A stretch of 64,000 nucleotides of DNA from Typhlomys cinereus (GCA_023101885.1 JALPQD010000514.1:711602-775601), one strand, 5' to 3'. Shown: positions 1 through 12,242, counted from the stretch's first letter. The notes: a model not told the origin generated them from the letters alone. Made by a program: numbers and translations.

Positions 1-214
1 GAAAATAACTGCAGTACTTATTGGATTTTTAACTATTTAATGAAGTTTAGTAATAAAAAAGTCACATAAAAATAAGGCACAGTAGCTTCTATCTTAAACT
101 AGACAATTTAAATGTACAGGATTCAGGAATTCTAAATACTAAGAGTTATTCTTCTTAGAGCACACACTTTTAATTCACTGGATATCATGGACAGTCTGTG
201 AGGATGAGCTCTGG

Positions 215-545
215 ATTTCAGCTCCAATCACCTGTGAGAGGAGCCTCTGGGCATCCCTGTGGGGATTACCTTGTTGAAGTGAGATAAGTTGGAAAGACCC
301 GCCGTGACTTGCCCTTGGATGGGGGTCCCCTGAGTACAATGGAGAAAGCAAGGCAAGCCCTCGCCTGCCCATGGCTTTATGCTTCTTCACTGTAGATGCC
401 ACATGAACAGCTGCCTCAAGATCCCTGCAGCTGTGACTTCCCTGCCATGATGGATTGTGGCCAAGAACTATGATCAGAATAAATCCCTTGTCCCTTTATT
501 GGGGCCTTTTGCCATGGCAACACGAAAGAAAACCATTGCTCTGTG
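215..545 (+). repeat. MT-type MaLR LTR fragment
   Basis: The segment from the Cys-rich-looking GTGACCAGC/CTGCCTCAAG-like block to the AATAAATCCCTT polyadenylation block and the following GCCATGGCAACA matches the 3' part of rodent MT LTRs as remembered. Bases 1-214 and 546-841 hold no recognised element. Confidence 0.55.
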
Positions 546-841
546 GGTTCTACTGATGTGCAAATGGGAGCCTTCCCTGGTGGAAATTCTCCATGCCTGG
601 TTCTGGCAATCTGCCAAGATCTCATGGACCTCTTTCCACTACCTGAAAAATGGGACAGAGATCCATTAAAAGTGTACCTCAGTTTCCTAAGATCGCATAG
701 TTGGGCTGTTACTATAGGTGGATGCCTGTATCCCTCTGTATCCCTCCTCCCAAGCGCACAGCTGGAAATGAATCACAAACACAATGGAAGAAGTTTGGCC
801 TGCAGAAAGTGGTAAGGTCCAAAGAGCTGAACTTCAGGATG

Positions 842-1185
842 GGATTAATGGCTGTTGTGGTTTGAGTCTAAAACGTCATGTTCTCAATGTCTGTTCCCCT
901 TCTGGTGGCACTGTGTGAGGAAGCTATAGAGTCTGTAGGAAGTAGTGTGGATGGTGGAAGCAAGTCAGGAAGGATGGAACTGACATTACGGCTCCAGTCT
1001 ATTTCCTGGTCCAGCATGACATTCGTCATAGCCTCTGCCACATGTTCCTGCCACCATGAACCTCTATCTTCCCTACTGTGATGGGCTGATCTTCTGAAAA
1101 TGTGAACCAAAATAAACTTTTCCTCTCTGTAACTGGTATCCATCAATGTGGACACAGCAAAGCAACCAGAACTGATACAGGACTT
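842..1185 (+). repeat. MaLR (ORR1/MST-like) solo LTR
   Basis: It starts with GTTGTGGTTTGAGTC, runs through a GCCATGT/CCACCATGA block and ends with CCAAAATAAACTTTTCCTC and an AACCAGAACTGATACA terminus. This is the standard order of a MaLR LTR in sense orientation. No internal retroviral sequence is attached. Confidence 0.6.
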
Positions 1186-1189
1186 TAGT

Positions 1190-1415
1190 CATTTAGCTCA
1201 TTTAGCCCTTCTGGTGAGGGGAAGAGACAAGAAGGTTCCTAAACAGTTTCTCCTGTGAGGGACAGAGACACACAGACACTGAACGTACTGGCATCTTGAC
1301 CTTGGACTTCCCAGATTCTACAATCATGACAACTAAGTTTCTGTGATTTGTAAATTGTCCACAGATATTTGTTATATAGCCCAAATGGACTAAGAGAACA
1401 AATAAATTTCCCAAG
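1190..1415 (+). repeat. Second MaLR-like LTR 3' part
   Basis: CCTTGGACTTCCCAGATTCT, followed by TTTCTGTGATTTGTAAATTG and CCCAAATGGACTAAGA, is the typical 3' third of MST/MLT-type LTRs. It directly abuts the preceding LTR. Bases 1416-1630 are pyrimidine-rich and unclassified. Confidence 0.5.
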
Positions 1416-1634
1416 GACAGTGTTACAGTTCTGCCTCTAAAATCTCACTTGTTAAAGCCCGGATAACTCCCCATTAGGAGTTTGGGAAGTGATTAGTTTT
1501 AGTTTTAGACGAGGTCATGACAGAAAAGAAACATTTTCCTCTTCTGCCTCCTCTTTCTTCTCTAACAGCAATGACTCTTCCTCTTCTTCCTTTGACTTGC
1601 TCATTTTCCCCTCCCTCTCCAGCTTATTGTCATA

Positions 1635-2050
1635 GTTCAGCACAGGTGTCAACTTGATAGTTGAGGTTTGAGCTCTGGGCATATTTGTGGAGAACTAGTG
1701 TTTGGGTGAAGCCCAGAGCAAACCTGCAGGAGATTGTCTAGCTGATGGGGAAGGCCCAGCCCATGGTGAGTGGGATTGGGCCCTGGAATAAAATACAGGG
1801 AGCTGGTTAAGAGAGTCAGCATCCTTGTGTACACTTGGCCAGACATGCTGGCCTGGCAAGTAAGGATTGTCTCTCTCTTGCTATTATGTGGTGATGGTGT
1901 GGCCAGTTCCCTCGGCCCTGGTGTTGGTGCATACTCTCCCATCATGCTGAACTAAGAATAGTAACCAGTAATCTTAAGAAAAAATAAACCCCTTTTTCCC
2001 TTAAGCTGTTTGATGGTGATTTATCAGCAACCATGCAGGCAAACTGCTAC
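1635..2050 (+). repeat. Dispersed LTR family 'F1', sense copy
   Basis: It shares blocks with four minus-oriented copies in this window: a GGTGTCAACTTGA 5' end, AGGAGATTGTCTAGCTGATG, GGCCCAGCCCATGGTG, ACTTGGCCAGACATGCTGG, and a 3' AATAAACCCC followed by CTTAAGCTG. The structure fits an MT-like MaLR solo LTR. Family label F1 is mine. Confidence 0.6.
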
Positions 2051-2284
2051 ACTCATATTCATTTCTACCACTCTTTACCACATAAACACACATAGAGAAT
2101 GTGATCATATGCCCAGTTTATGATATTGTGCTCTGATGGTACATGCAAACTAAGACAAACTAAAGACACATGAGAATTTAATTTTGTCTAATTCCACCTG
2201 ATCTCTTAAACATGCTTAGTTCTTCTACCTCAAACATTCCTCTCCCCCCGCCCCGGTCTCTCACACACACATTTAAAGGCTGGG

Positions 2285-2474
2285 GCATGGGGCTGAAAAA
2301 TGGTTCAGGAGTTAAGCTTCTATCTTATGAGCATAAGGATCTGCATAGGGCTCTCAGATCCCACATAAAAACGCTGGGTAGAAGGCAGAACCTGAGACAT
2401 CCCAAAGTAGCAAGAATAAAAATACAGCATCCAGGATGAAGTCACCCATGGGTCTCTACAGGCACATACAGTGT

Positions 2475-2526
<52 letters not shown>

Positions 2527-2530
2527 ACAA
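2285..2530 (+). repeat. Old tRNA-headed SINE with (AC)n tail
   Basis: GGGGCTGAAAAATGGTTCAG and the following GTTAAGCTTC block is a decayed SINE head of the GC-rich family or its ancestor; the body ends in about 25 AC units (2479-2528). Confidence 0.55.
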
Positions 2531-2704
2531 GATGTTAAGGCATCCAGAATGTTGTGGCCTTTCTGAAAATGTACTTAAGCCCAAGATATCCAGTTTATCT
2601 CTTTCTAACTTACCTGTGAGATCTGTACTCACCTTGAGAAAAATCTCAATTCCTCAGGTTTAGGTTTGCTGTCTCAGCTTAGATCATGGGATTCTTGTCT
2701 AAAA

Positions 2705-2880
2705 CTGTGAGTAAAGCTCAGAGCCCTTGCCTATCACACATAAGGCCCTGTATTCAGTCTTCAACACACACAGAACACACACACACACACACACGCATAC
2801 ACACACACACTCATACATGCACACATTCATACTTGCATACATGCATGCACTCATGCGCACACACATAGATGTACACACTA
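2705..2880 (+). repeat. ID-type SINE plus (AC)n
   Basis: AGCTCAGAGCCCTTGCCTAT, then CACATAAGGCCCTG and TTCAGTCTTCAACAC, is an ID-like tRNA-Ala-derived unit. It is followed by interrupted AC repeats with CATG/CATAC variants. Confidence 0.55.
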
Positions 2881-2989
2881 CAGCACACGCAGAGCTAAAA
2901 TTTGATTTTCTGGAAATTACGCATGCTTATAATCTCAGCATTTGTGAGAGTGCAAACTTATAATCTCCATCATGCCTGCCAAAAAATAT

Positions 2990-3330
2990 GCATTGATGGC
3001 CTCACCCCTAGTGCCTCAAAATATAGCCATAGCTGGAGCTAGGACTTAAAAAGGTAATTTGGTTATAGAGAGGTCATGAGAGCGACCCTAATTTAATATG
3101 GTTGGCATCATCATAGAAAGAGGAACATTGGGCACAGAGAGCCCAAGGAAAGATGATGTGAAAATGGCCAATCACAAACTAAGGACAAGATTCAAAACAG
3201 ACCCTTTCCTCAGTCTCACTCAGAACCAAGGTTTCCAGACTCCAGAATGAAAAAGGAAACCTCTCTGAACCAGCTGCCCAGTCCAAAGTACTCTGTTACA
3301 GCTGCTGGAGCAAACTAATACAGTCTGCAA
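2990..3330 (+). repeat. Ancient mammalian LTR (MaLR/ERVL type)
   Basis: The order GGCCTCACCCCTAGTGCCTC, GGTAATTTGG, GAGGTCATGAG, CCCTAATTTAATATGGTTGG, CCAGACTCCAGAATG, GAGCAAACTAATACAG matches a common old eutherian LTR in sense orientation. The subfamily is not assigned. Bases 3331-3904 hold nothing I recognise. Confidence 0.5.
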
Positions 3331-3904
3331 TGCCAGGTGTTCCTAACCTTGACTATATTTCCTTTTGCACCCTGATTATGTCCAATCAACATCTGAAGAT
3401 TTAAAAACTCTCAGACATCTCTGAGAGTCCCTTATCCCCAAGCAGTGGGAGATGTCTCAAGCCTTCCCTAATTTCTGACTATGATGGTTTTCTGAGTAGG
3501 TTCTCAACATTCAGTTCCTTGACCTTCCAGTTTACTTCTTTGCACAGGAGAAATGTTCACCACAGACCCTAACACGTCCCCAAAAGATACCAGCCCAACA
3601 TATCAGACAACTTACCCAGAACATAGGCACACATTCAGCCATGTAACCCACCACCCATGCGTCTAGGAGCAGGGCCCAAGTAGGGAACATCGCTAAGCCC
3701 CAAGCTCTGAGCATTCCCATCCCAAGAAAGCTGTAGATCTGCTTCACACAAGCTAGACTCAACTCCCCAAATTATCTATCACTCCTCTTGAAAACCCAAC
3801 CCTTCAAATGGGTTCCCACGGGCCCGTGACAGAGCTTCGCATTACCTAGCAAAGAAAATTCATTTCCACTTCTCCATCTCTGATCCATTGCTTCTTACCT
3901 GGCA

Positions 3905-4205
3905 TCTTGCAGGGACACTGTGTTAGTTTCTCACATGGCTGAGGCAACGTAAGAGACATAGCAGGGCAGCTCAGTTGGTAGCAGTGGGAGCCTGTGACCA
4001 GAGCTGTTCGCATCATTTCCAGCCAGGAAGCAGAGAGCCACCGGAGAACCAAGTGCAGAGCCCTAGTTCATCAACTAGACCCCACTTCCTAACAGTACCA
4101 AAGCTCCCCAATCAGGGCCACCTGCTGGGAAACAGGTGCTTAAAAACACAAGCCTTTGTGAGATGTTTTAGATTCAAACCATCACACCAGGTTTTCGGCT
4201 TCTCC
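3905..4205 (-). repeat. MaLR (ORR1-like) LTR, antisense
   Basis: TGTTAGTTTCTCACATGGCT, AGCAGTGGGAGCCTGTGACCAGAGC, CCCACTTCCTAACAGTACC, AAACAGGTGCTTAAAAACACAAGCC and the end TCAAACCATCACACC follow the reverse complement of an ORR1-type LTR. Confidence 0.5.
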
Positions 4206-5440
4206 AAGACGACTCTCTCGTTCTTACAGTCTTTGCACACATTGAAAGGGTTGATTCCCCTCTTGGTCTGCACATGGAGCCACCAGCAACCCTGGCTTGC
4301 CACCTGTGAGCTTCTACCTTCTGTGCTTGGGACGTTCCAAGGACCCACACATTCTAGCAGGCCATTATATGCATTGCCTTTTGCCTTTGTAGATGGGGAT
4401 CCCTCAAGAGCAAGGAGGGACACCCCTTCTTGCCACTGTAGCTGGCCATGCTTTACCCTGAGAAGCTCTCTGGGGATCAGGTGCCACACATGCTGCTGAT
4501 TGAATGTGGCCAGCTCCTCCCTAGGGCGAGAAGGATGCTTTTCCCCAAATCAAATTAGGTCTCACCTGCACGGCCACCCTCCTGGAGCTCAGGCTCTGAG
4601 ATAACAACCCAGGTCTCTGGCGGCATAAATATCTGCTGAACGGATGAATGAAGTCATTAATAACCTTTGACTGCCTGCAGGAGTCAGTGCACTGCTGGGA
4701 AGAATATTTCCAAAAGAAAAGAAAATCACCTCTTTGAGGCTGGATGGAATCGTTGGGTTACAAATCATTCTTTCCTTAGGGGACCGGCTTTTAATGGAAG
4801 TCACAGAGAATGGAGAGGATGCATTTGTTCCTTGGGCCTTGCTGAAAAGACAGCACCGTCTCACCCACCAAGCTGGTACTGGGTGTAAATAACCGGGTCT
4901 CGGTATAACACAGCCGGCAGATGTTAGGTTTCTCTGGAAACACAAGAGGCTGCTTTCTAGACAGGGACATCAGAGACTCAGCCTTGGTCTTTAAGGCCAG
5001 GCACCAGCTCTGTGAGCAGCCAGCCAGCTAGAGCAGCTGTCACCTCCTAGGTTCAGCAAGGACGCCTGTGCCGAGCCTCCCAGGGGTTCTTGTTAAGACC
5101 AGCCTGGATTACTGGCAGGGGGCTGTCAGCAGCCCTTAGAAGCTCCTCTCCCTGAAGGCTGTTCTGCAAGATGCATTATAAATCTGACATCACATTCGGA
5201 AGGGGCTCAAAGATCCCTGGGCTGGTCTGTTGTCTCCAGAAGGCATAGCTAGGGTCTGAGTTCCCTAAGCTCACCCCTTCCATCCATCACCCCCGCCTCA
5301 CAGTTCTCTGTTCTCACAAGCCTAAGTCACTCATTGCCTTCTTCTCATAAGGCCCTTTAAATGCCTGGGAAAAATCACCCTGTGGGAAACTGAATGTTGC
5401 TTCTCCACCTGGAACTTAGGAACAGGAGAACAGTTAGCTG
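4206..5440. other. Unclassified single-copy intron 1 DNA
   Basis: Balanced-composition sequence with no recognised repeat, microsatellite or exon. Several open frames cross it but none shows a known motif or a plausible splice context. Confidence 0.5.
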
Positions 5441-5444
5441 AAGT

Positions 5445-5625
5445 CAGTGCTGCTCAGCTGTGTGGCCCAGGAAGAATTACTAGAAGACATGTATCTTCAT
5501 TTATGTCTGTAAAAGGGAGCTGTGTATCGAAAGTCCTATATAATCGCATGGCTGGAAGAATTAAGTGGAATCATGCATATGAAGCCACAAAATCCTGGCA
5601 TGTCATAGCTCATTTATTGCTAATT
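5445..5625 (+). repeat. MIR SINE
   Basis: CAGCTGTGTGGCCCAGGAAG, CATTTATGTCTGTAAAAGGG, GAAGAATTAAGTGG and CTCATTTATTGCTAAT retain the order of the MIR core and tail at low identity. Confidence 0.55.
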
Positions 5626-5629
5626 AAAG

Positions 5630-5935
5630 GGACTGGACAGATGATGGAGTAAGAGTGTTTGCTGTGCAAGGATGAAGATCTGAGTTCGAATCTCAAGGAC
5701 TCAGGTAAAAAGAGGGGCATGGCATGCTCCAGCACTTTGGGGGGCATGGGAGAAATTGTAAGAGTGTCTGAGGCTTGCTAACCTCCAGACTAGCTCCAGG
5801 CTGAGTGAGAGACTATGTCTCACAGGAATATAAGGTGAAGAGTGACTGAACAGGACACTTGACTAGGTCATTTGTGTGCACATAAGCTATGCACACATAT
5901 AGCACAGACATGCATCACACAAACATACAAAATAA
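5630..5935 (+). repeat. B4-type SINE
   Basis: It has a tRNA-like head (GAGTAAGAGTGTTTGCTGTG, GAGTTCGAATC), a B1-derived middle (CCAGCACTTTGGGGGGCATG) and a CA-rich tail, the composite order of B4/RSINE elements. Confidence 0.55.
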
Positions 5936-6243
5936 CTTCTGAATCTCCTTGAATCTGTTAAGTTTGGTACAATACCTTGAGCATCACAGGACTGGCCACA
6001 TATCAGTGTGACAAGTCTCTCTCTTAGACAAACGACTCAATCCTGACATAAACTTCCTAGAAACTGGGGGGAGCACCGGAACGCTCAAGGAGATAAGAGG
6101 TTTTTGTCTCATTTCTAGAGAACTGTGGCTATTCCCTGTGGACACTTTGGTTCTAATATGGAGCTCCTCAAAAATATTGAAATTCTCTTCATAAATCAAC
6201 AACACATTTACTTAGCTATGTCAGATGTTACTTAAGCCCAGGT

Positions 6244-6320
6244 ATATAGTAAGTATAATTCATTACATAATTAATGGTCCTATAGTAAGTATAATTCATT
6301 GTAAATTAATGGTATGTAGT
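6244..6320. repeat. Two-copy tandem repeat, about 38 bp unit
   Basis: TATAGTAAGTATAATTCATT occurs at about 6245 and again at 6281, each followed by a TAATTAATGG/AAATTAATGG block. The stretch 5936-6243 is AT-rich and unclassified. Confidence 0.7.
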
Positions 6321-6489
6321 GGCTTTATAGACTTATACAAACATCACCAATACCTGGTTTTAAAAAATTTCTGTTTCCCCAACAGGTCCCCCTATTTAAC
6401 TTCAGATCTATCCTTTGGTCTCAAGCAAGAAGAATCTATCTCCTTGTTTAAATCTGTGTCATGAAATTTTCCCTGTTTAGTTTCATTCT

Positions 6490-6720
6490 TTTAGCATGAT
6501 GCTTCTAAGGTTCATTTGCTTGTACTGGTTGCAATTCATAAGAGTCTTTTATTCCATTTTCTTCCTGACTGATATTTCATGAATAGATCTACCACATTTG
6601 CTCCTCTGTTCCCCAATGGATGGACACATGGTTTGACTGCTTCCACAGTTTGGTTGTTACAGATAACGTTGCCATGAGTGCTTGCAAACAAGTCATATGT
6701 GTATATATATTCTTGCTTAA
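6490..6720 (-). repeat. L1 ORF2 3' end / 3'UTR fragment, antisense
   Basis: TATTCCATTTTCTTCCTGAC, CTACCACATTTGCTCCTCTG, CCCCAATGGATGGACACATG, GGTTGTTACAGATAACG and GCCATGAGTGCTTGCAAACA follow the antisense of the L1 ORF2 C-terminal region. It is probably one decayed element with the fragment at 7750-7970. Confidence 0.6.
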
Positions 6721-7639
6721 TCTTGAAAAGATATCTGAGAGGAGAACGCATAGGTTACATGAAATGTTCGTTTCATTTTTTAAAGAAACTCTCTGGTCTT
6801 TTCCAAAATAGTTGCACTTGGACTTCCTCTCATGTCTGGTTTCCTGCCAGCAACTTCTAAGCCTCATGTCCAAACCATTTCTGTCACTACCTGCAGATGC
6901 TGAACAAGGCTTGCTTCATCCCCACCCTTCAGTGATCAGGGCAGGGAGGATGACGGGTAAGGCAGAGATGTTGCCATGCAGCATGCTGGGGGTCATCGCC
7001 CCAATGGAACGGTTCATTAAAACTCAGAGGATCCCACATTTCTTGGCAGCAAAGCAAAAGAACCCAAGTGTAGACATCTTCAACTATGCAGCACAGACTC
7101 AAACCTCCTCTGATTGATTCCCATGGTCAGTGTTCTTAAATGGGTGTTAATCCTGGCTCCACCCACGAAGTCATTTGGATGGAGGCTTTACTGAAAGATT
7201 CAGAGGCAATGCCTGAGGCATTCACAGTAATAAGATATGCAAAGCATACTCCATAAAGGGTACTTGGTTTTCAGTGACTTCTGTAACAGTAGCTGAAACA
7301 TGAAATTTGCATCAAGGTTTTAAGGCTCTCTCTTCATTGTAAGAAAGATACACAATTACTGGTTACTCCCTCTGTTCCCTGTTCAGAACTTTCTGAACTA
7401 TCATTCTCCCCATCCCCAAGACTTCCCTGCTTACATGGTTTAAAAAAAAACATTTCAAAGACTACTCTCATGAGCTACAACACTGAAAACTCAGCTTGGA
7501 AGGGAGCTTCTCCATGTCTCAATGGGGCTATTAAGATATCATAGAAGATGCAAGGTGCATCTTCTTGTAGTGTTGATATAAATTACACTGACTAATGCTG
7601 TTAAGTTTTATTTCATGAGCATATCACAAAACACATTGT
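6721..7639. other. Unclassified intron DNA
   Basis: AT-rich sequence that may include the middle of the same decayed minus-strand L1. A small perfect hairpin (10-bp stem, 3-nt loop) lies at 7543-7565. No gene is seen. Confidence 0.4.
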
Positions 7640-7745
7640 CTCATGATGTAGCCCTGACCAGCTTCCAGCTCAAGGTGGTTCTGCCTCATTTCCCCAGTGC
7701 TGGGATTTACAAGTGCCCCCTCTACCTCTGGCTCTTCTTCCCATT
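7640..7745 (-). repeat. Degenerate B1 SINE, antisense
   Basis: TGATGTAGCCCTGACCAGC, CTGCCTCATTTCCCCAGTGC and TGGGATTTACAAGTG match reversed B1 at low identity. Confidence 0.5.
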
Positions 7746-7749
7746 TTTG

Positions 7750-7970
7750 ACTGAATTCCCATTTTTCCAGTTATTGAATTATAAGAGCTCTCTATATATT
7801 CTGATGATAAGTTGTTTATCAGATATAAGATTTACCAGGATTTTCTCCCATCCTCTGGCTTGCCTTATATTGATTGGTAGATGTTGAAGCCCAGAAGTAA
7901 TCCATTTTGGTAAAATAAAAATCATTAGTCTTTTCTCTTGTGTTTTTTGGTATATAAGAAGTCTAGTGTT
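7750..7970 (-). repeat. L1 ORF2 fragment, antisense
   Basis: AGCTCTCTATATATTCTGAT, TTATCAGATATAAGATTTAC and TTTTCTCCCATCCTCTGGCT match the antisense ORF2 segment that lies upstream of the 6490-6720 piece in L1 order. The B1 copy at 7640 interrupts the element. Confidence 0.6.
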
Positions 7971-8227
7971 TTCCACACAAAGACAGGAAAGAGGAGGGAG
8001 ACTGGCTGGAAAGAAGAAAGTGTGATGTGGGGCAGTTAGGGAGACAGGAATAGGAAGCAAAGGATAAAAACACAGATGTTCATTGTATTTGAAAATGTGA
8101 ATGAATAAGAAAAAAAATTAAAGAAGAAAAGAATTCTAGGGTTCCCTTAAGTATATTCTAGGGTTCTCTTAAGTCTACAATTTTTGCTGAGAATTGTTGC
8201 ATATGATCTGAGGTAAAGGTCTAAAAA

Positions 8228-8560
8228 CCTACTGCTTTGGTTTGAATGTGTCCAGTTTCACCTTTTAGAAGCTTAGTACAAATGCGAGGAGTTGACTGTT
8301 GAAGGCAAAATCCTCCTGGATGGATTAATGCCATGGTCAAGGGAATAGGTGAGTTCTCACAGATGGGGTGATAGAAAAGCAAAGCCACCCCATGCTTTTC
8401 CTTTCCCATGCACTCTCTGGCCCCCTTGCTTCCCACCCCAGGATAATATGTAACAGGAAGACTTCTCCACCTGCCCTTGGACTCCCCAGACCATAGCACA
8501 GCAGAGCATGAACTTCTTTCATAAACAGCCAACTCTTGACATTTGGATATAAAGGCAGGG
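8228..8560 (+). repeat. MaLR (MLT/MST-like) LTR
   Basis: TTTGGTTTGAATGTGTCC, GGATGGATTAATGCCATGGT, TAGGTGAGTTCTCACAG, CCCTTGGACTCCCCAGACC and the end GAACAGACTAAGTC follow a sense MaLR LTR. Confidence 0.55.
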
Positions 8561-9509
8561 AACAGACTAAGTCATTGATCTTTCTGTATGCAGGGATCCA
8601 AATGTACCACAATTATTTGTTAAAAATACTATACTGTCTCTACCATCCAGAAATCTCACCTCTAAATGTGCTAATTAATTTAATTAATTTTATCTGAACG
8701 ACTCTGTCACATTCAATAAAATCACTGTAATGAAAAAAAATCATATTGGAAATTTCCACATTTGATAGGGTCTCAAAGCAGTGGCTGTTTCTGATATTGC
8801 CATCGTAAAGATCATATAAAACAATCTTTTCAATACCATGTGGCAGTTTTTTTCTCACCAAAACATTCTTAAGAAAAATTTAGAGAATCTTATGTAATGT
8901 TCAAACTGTTGTAAAAATCATGATTTTTCAGGATCCAGCTTTTTCTAAAAAACCAGCCTAAGGCTTTCATGGAGAACAATTTACACAGCAGTAATCACTA
9001 TAAAATTTTTAAAAAGAACTTGCATAGATATCTCTTAGTTTGGAATATGCTGTTTTTGTTTGAAAGACTTTTCAGCAGCAGCCCAGTAACATCTGAGTAA
9101 CACTGATATTTTTGCCTGGAAGACTCATTCTAATCATTATTTATCTAAAGTTGTTTTTCTAAAAAAAATGTTTCTACTGATCTGTGGCTCTTCAAAGAGT
9201 GTTCAAAAATCTCACAGAAGCAAGAAAGATTACCACTGAGGAGATACATGATCCCTAATCTCTACATTTTTCCATTTAAAAAAAGAATTTCTCCTAAGTG
9301 CAAATGTTGAGACTTTATGCCAGTTTCTTCAAATTCTTCATTAATGTATATATGTTTTGCCATAAGAAATGATTATAGATATGGGTTTTTAACCTTCCAG
9401 TTTTAATGCATCCTCTCCCAATTATGACATTTTGTTTTCTGTTCTCACATGGAAACTATAGACTCAATCTTTGTTATCACTCATATATCTTAAGTAGTTT
9501 ATCTACCTA
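8561..9509. other. Unclassified AT-rich intron DNA
   Basis: Contains a short homeodomain-like TTAATTAATTTAATTAA run near 8670. No repeat family, exon or RNA gene is recognised. Confidence 0.4.
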
Positions 9510-9528
9510 TCTCTTTATTTACTTATTT

Positions 9529-9576
<48 letters not shown>

Positions 9577-9715
9577 TCACATGTGATCAGAGGACAACTT
9601 TCAGAAGCCAACTCTCTCCTTCCATCATGTGGGCTGTGGCAATCCAACTCAGGTCACCAAGTTTACACACAGACATTTTTACCTGTTGTGCCACCTTACC
9701 AGCTGCACTGAAAAT
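9510..9715 (-). repeat. B3-type SINE, antisense, with (GA)n
   Basis: GAGGACAACTTTCAGAAGCC, AACTCTCTCCTTCCATCATG, CAACTCAGGTCACCAAGTTT and the TGCCACCTTACCAGC end are the reverse of a B3/B2-like SINE. About 19 GA units (9534-9571) mark its tail. Confidence 0.6.
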
Positions 9716-9974
9716 TGACTTTACCCCCTAACTTCAATATTACTGAGAAGACAAGGGGACAGGACTCAAATCCCAATGTGCTGGAGTTCTAGTTCAGTAT
9801 CTCCAAAGGAAGCAGGAGTGTTGACAAATCTCAAGTCAAAAAAAATGCTTAATATGCACATGCCATATGTGCAAGTAAAATGTATTAGATGTAGGCATCG
9901 GCTTGAAATACGAAAAGACAAAGCATATTATAAAACACTGTTAATGTTAAGAATTCAGGGGTATCGTAAAGAAT

Positions 9975-10265
9975 TCAGGGGCTGGGGACCTATATCGGTC
10001 AGGAAAGTGCTTGCTGCATATGCATGACTCTGATCCACAGCACCCGCTGGATGAAATGGCTCTTGTCATCCCAGCACTGGGGAGGCAGAAAACACGTGGA
10101 TCTGTGGGACTCACTGGCCCATCAGCTTATTGTAATTGATAAGTTCAAGTCTCAGAGAGAGAGTCCCTACCTTGAAAAACAAGGTGAAAGTCTCTTGAAG
10201 AATGACACCTGAAGTCTACCTTTGACCTTCATATGCATATGACTCTCCACATGCATGCAGAGAAA
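9975..10265 (+). repeat. B4-type SINE
   Basis: GGGGCTGGGGACCTATATCG, TGCTTGCTGCATATGCATGA, the B1-like TCCCAGCACTGGGGAGGCAG and the terminal TACCTTTGACCTTCATATGC plus a GA tail. The flanks 9716-9974 and 10290-10899 are unclassified. Confidence 0.6.
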
Positions 10266-10899
10266 AGGAGAGAGGGAGAGAGAGAGAGATACAATTCAAA
10301 CATCAAGTTGAATAATTACATACTACTTCTCACAAAGAAGGAAAGGCAGGAATATGGTCTCACAAAGAAAGTTCTGGAATCAGGAAGCATCTTCCAGAGA
10401 TAGCACAGGCAGGCACCACTTGTTTCCCAAGGTTCTGGCAAACAGTGAGAGACATCAATCATTTGCAGAATTAATGATCCCTTTCCAACCTCCATCTCTT
10501 GGAATGCTACACTTTAAAAATTATGTGTTAGAGAATTACAGTGAACGTTACAATAACTAACTAACAAATAAGGTAACAAAATCGTTTTCAAACTACTTGC
10601 AGAAGAAGAGGTTGTGCCCCATAAAATTATCTTTAGAAATAATTATAGTCATGGATATGAATGTCCCCCCAAAATTACTGGCTGATTATCATTCTCCATG
10701 CTTAGTGAAAAATGTATTTTCGTTAAAAAAAAAAGTCTAAAAGTAGAGAAATGTTGGATTTCACTGTCCCAGACAAGTTAACTTCCTGAGTGTAAATATA
10801 CTTCAGCTGAAATAATCTAAAATTATCCCAACAGCTTCTGTGTTCCTTGGTTGTCAGCTGATAACTGTATGATGAAAAATGACCGGCTAGTGAGGTGGT

Positions 10900-11245
10900 A
10901 ATCTCATCAGCAGATTAATATATTGGTAACTGTGGAGAGGAATGAGCTGTTATCAGGAGGGGGGCTTGGAAGGAGGAAGGAGGTCCCTGGAGAGCAGGAT
11001 TTCGGTGGGTGCATATTATTCCCAGACTCTTCAGGTGTGTCTCTACTTTTTAGACGCTGCACACGAAGTGAGCTTCCTCTAATTCCTCTCCCTCAGGATG
11101 TTCCGCCTCCCCTCAGGCCAAAGCCAACGGATCTAAACTGCCCATGAACCAAAACTTCTGAATCCATGAGCCTAAATATCTTTCCTCCTTTAAATTGCTT
11201 TTATCAGCTATTTTGTCCACAGGAGAAGACTAACGCATTGTCTTG
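10900..11245 (+). repeat. LTR of MaLR type, diverged
   Basis: The 3' half (AACCAAAACTTCTGAATCCA, CTTTCCTCCTTTAAATTGC, GAAGACTAACGCATTG) resembles MaLR LTR ends; the 5' half is weak. The stretch 11246-11885 is unclassified. Confidence 0.4.
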
Positions 11246-11889
11246 ACAATAAAAGAAGGCAAGAAACAAGCATCAGAAAACAAGAGCCCTTTTCTCTAGT
11301 TTTTTTCCCTAAGCTTCAGGGGCTTTGTGGACAGCTTCCCCAAATGAGGTTATAGAACTGTTGTAACCCTCAAGTCACACTGAGTGCCTAAAGATTAATA
11401 ACTATAAAAAGAACTACTGCACCTGTCAGAGTGGGAAACACAATTCTCTCCTTTTTTGTCTTTATATCCTTTCTCCATATCGAGCTTCTTGTCTCGTGTC
11501 TGATATTAACTACCTATCTGCCAACATGTTTGCACTTCTCTCTGGCATCTCCTCCAGCCCAGGATTCCTTCGTTGTTCCCACAGACAACCAGGGTTTTCC
11601 CTCTCTCAGATTAATCCTAAAGCCTGTTGGCTCAAGACAATGTCTGTTAAAGGGACAGTGAGTACGTGGCCACGGAAGACTGAAGCAGACTGGATTGATA
11701 GCAGATGTGAACACCTTGGCTTCCACATTTGTGGGAAGAGTTGCCTGGCAAGTCATAGAAAGAAGATTCCAGCCTCTTCATTCAGAGAACCTCTTCAGTT
11801 AGAGAAGCAATCAGCTCTATTCTGTGGGCTCCACAGATGTGGATCGGAGTAACACCAGATAAACAATATTTGGGGATGGGCTGCTATAC

Positions 11890-12240
11890 TCTTTGTGTTG
11901 CTGTGAAAGATCACCCAAAGTCAAACAACTTAAGGGAGAAAAAGGGAGATTTATTCAGTTCACAGTTCCACAGGGGAGATACAGTCTTTCATGGAACGAG
12001 CAGCGTGGCTGGTGGCAGAAGCTGGGGGGGGGGTCTAGGTCACATTCATCCAGAAGGCTGAGAGCTGCTGGACTGCCACCTCTGAGCAGACCTCCCCTGG
12101 AAGTAGGGCGGGACTCTTCCACCTCAAGTGCCATGCTGTCTTCTTTCAGCAAGGCTCCCCCTCCTAAAAGTGCCATGACCTTCCCAAACACACGAGACTG
12201 CGGGGAGCTGGGGGAGGGGGGGCATTTCAAACCACTTCAG
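11890..12240 (-). repeat. MaLR (ORR1/MT-like) LTR, antisense
   Basis: TGTTGCTGTGAAAGATCACC, ACTTAAGGGAGAAAAAGGGA, GATTTATTCAGTTCACAG (reverse AATAAA), AGCAAGGCTCCCCCTCCTAA and CATTTCAAACCACT are the reversed LTR. It is very similar to the copy at 50228-50635. Confidence 0.65.
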
Positions 12241-12242
12241 CT

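Noticed and set aside
3975..4499. 174-codon plus-strand open frame
   Set aside because: Starts inside an antisense MaLR LTR and continues into unique DNA; no motif and no promoter or splice support.
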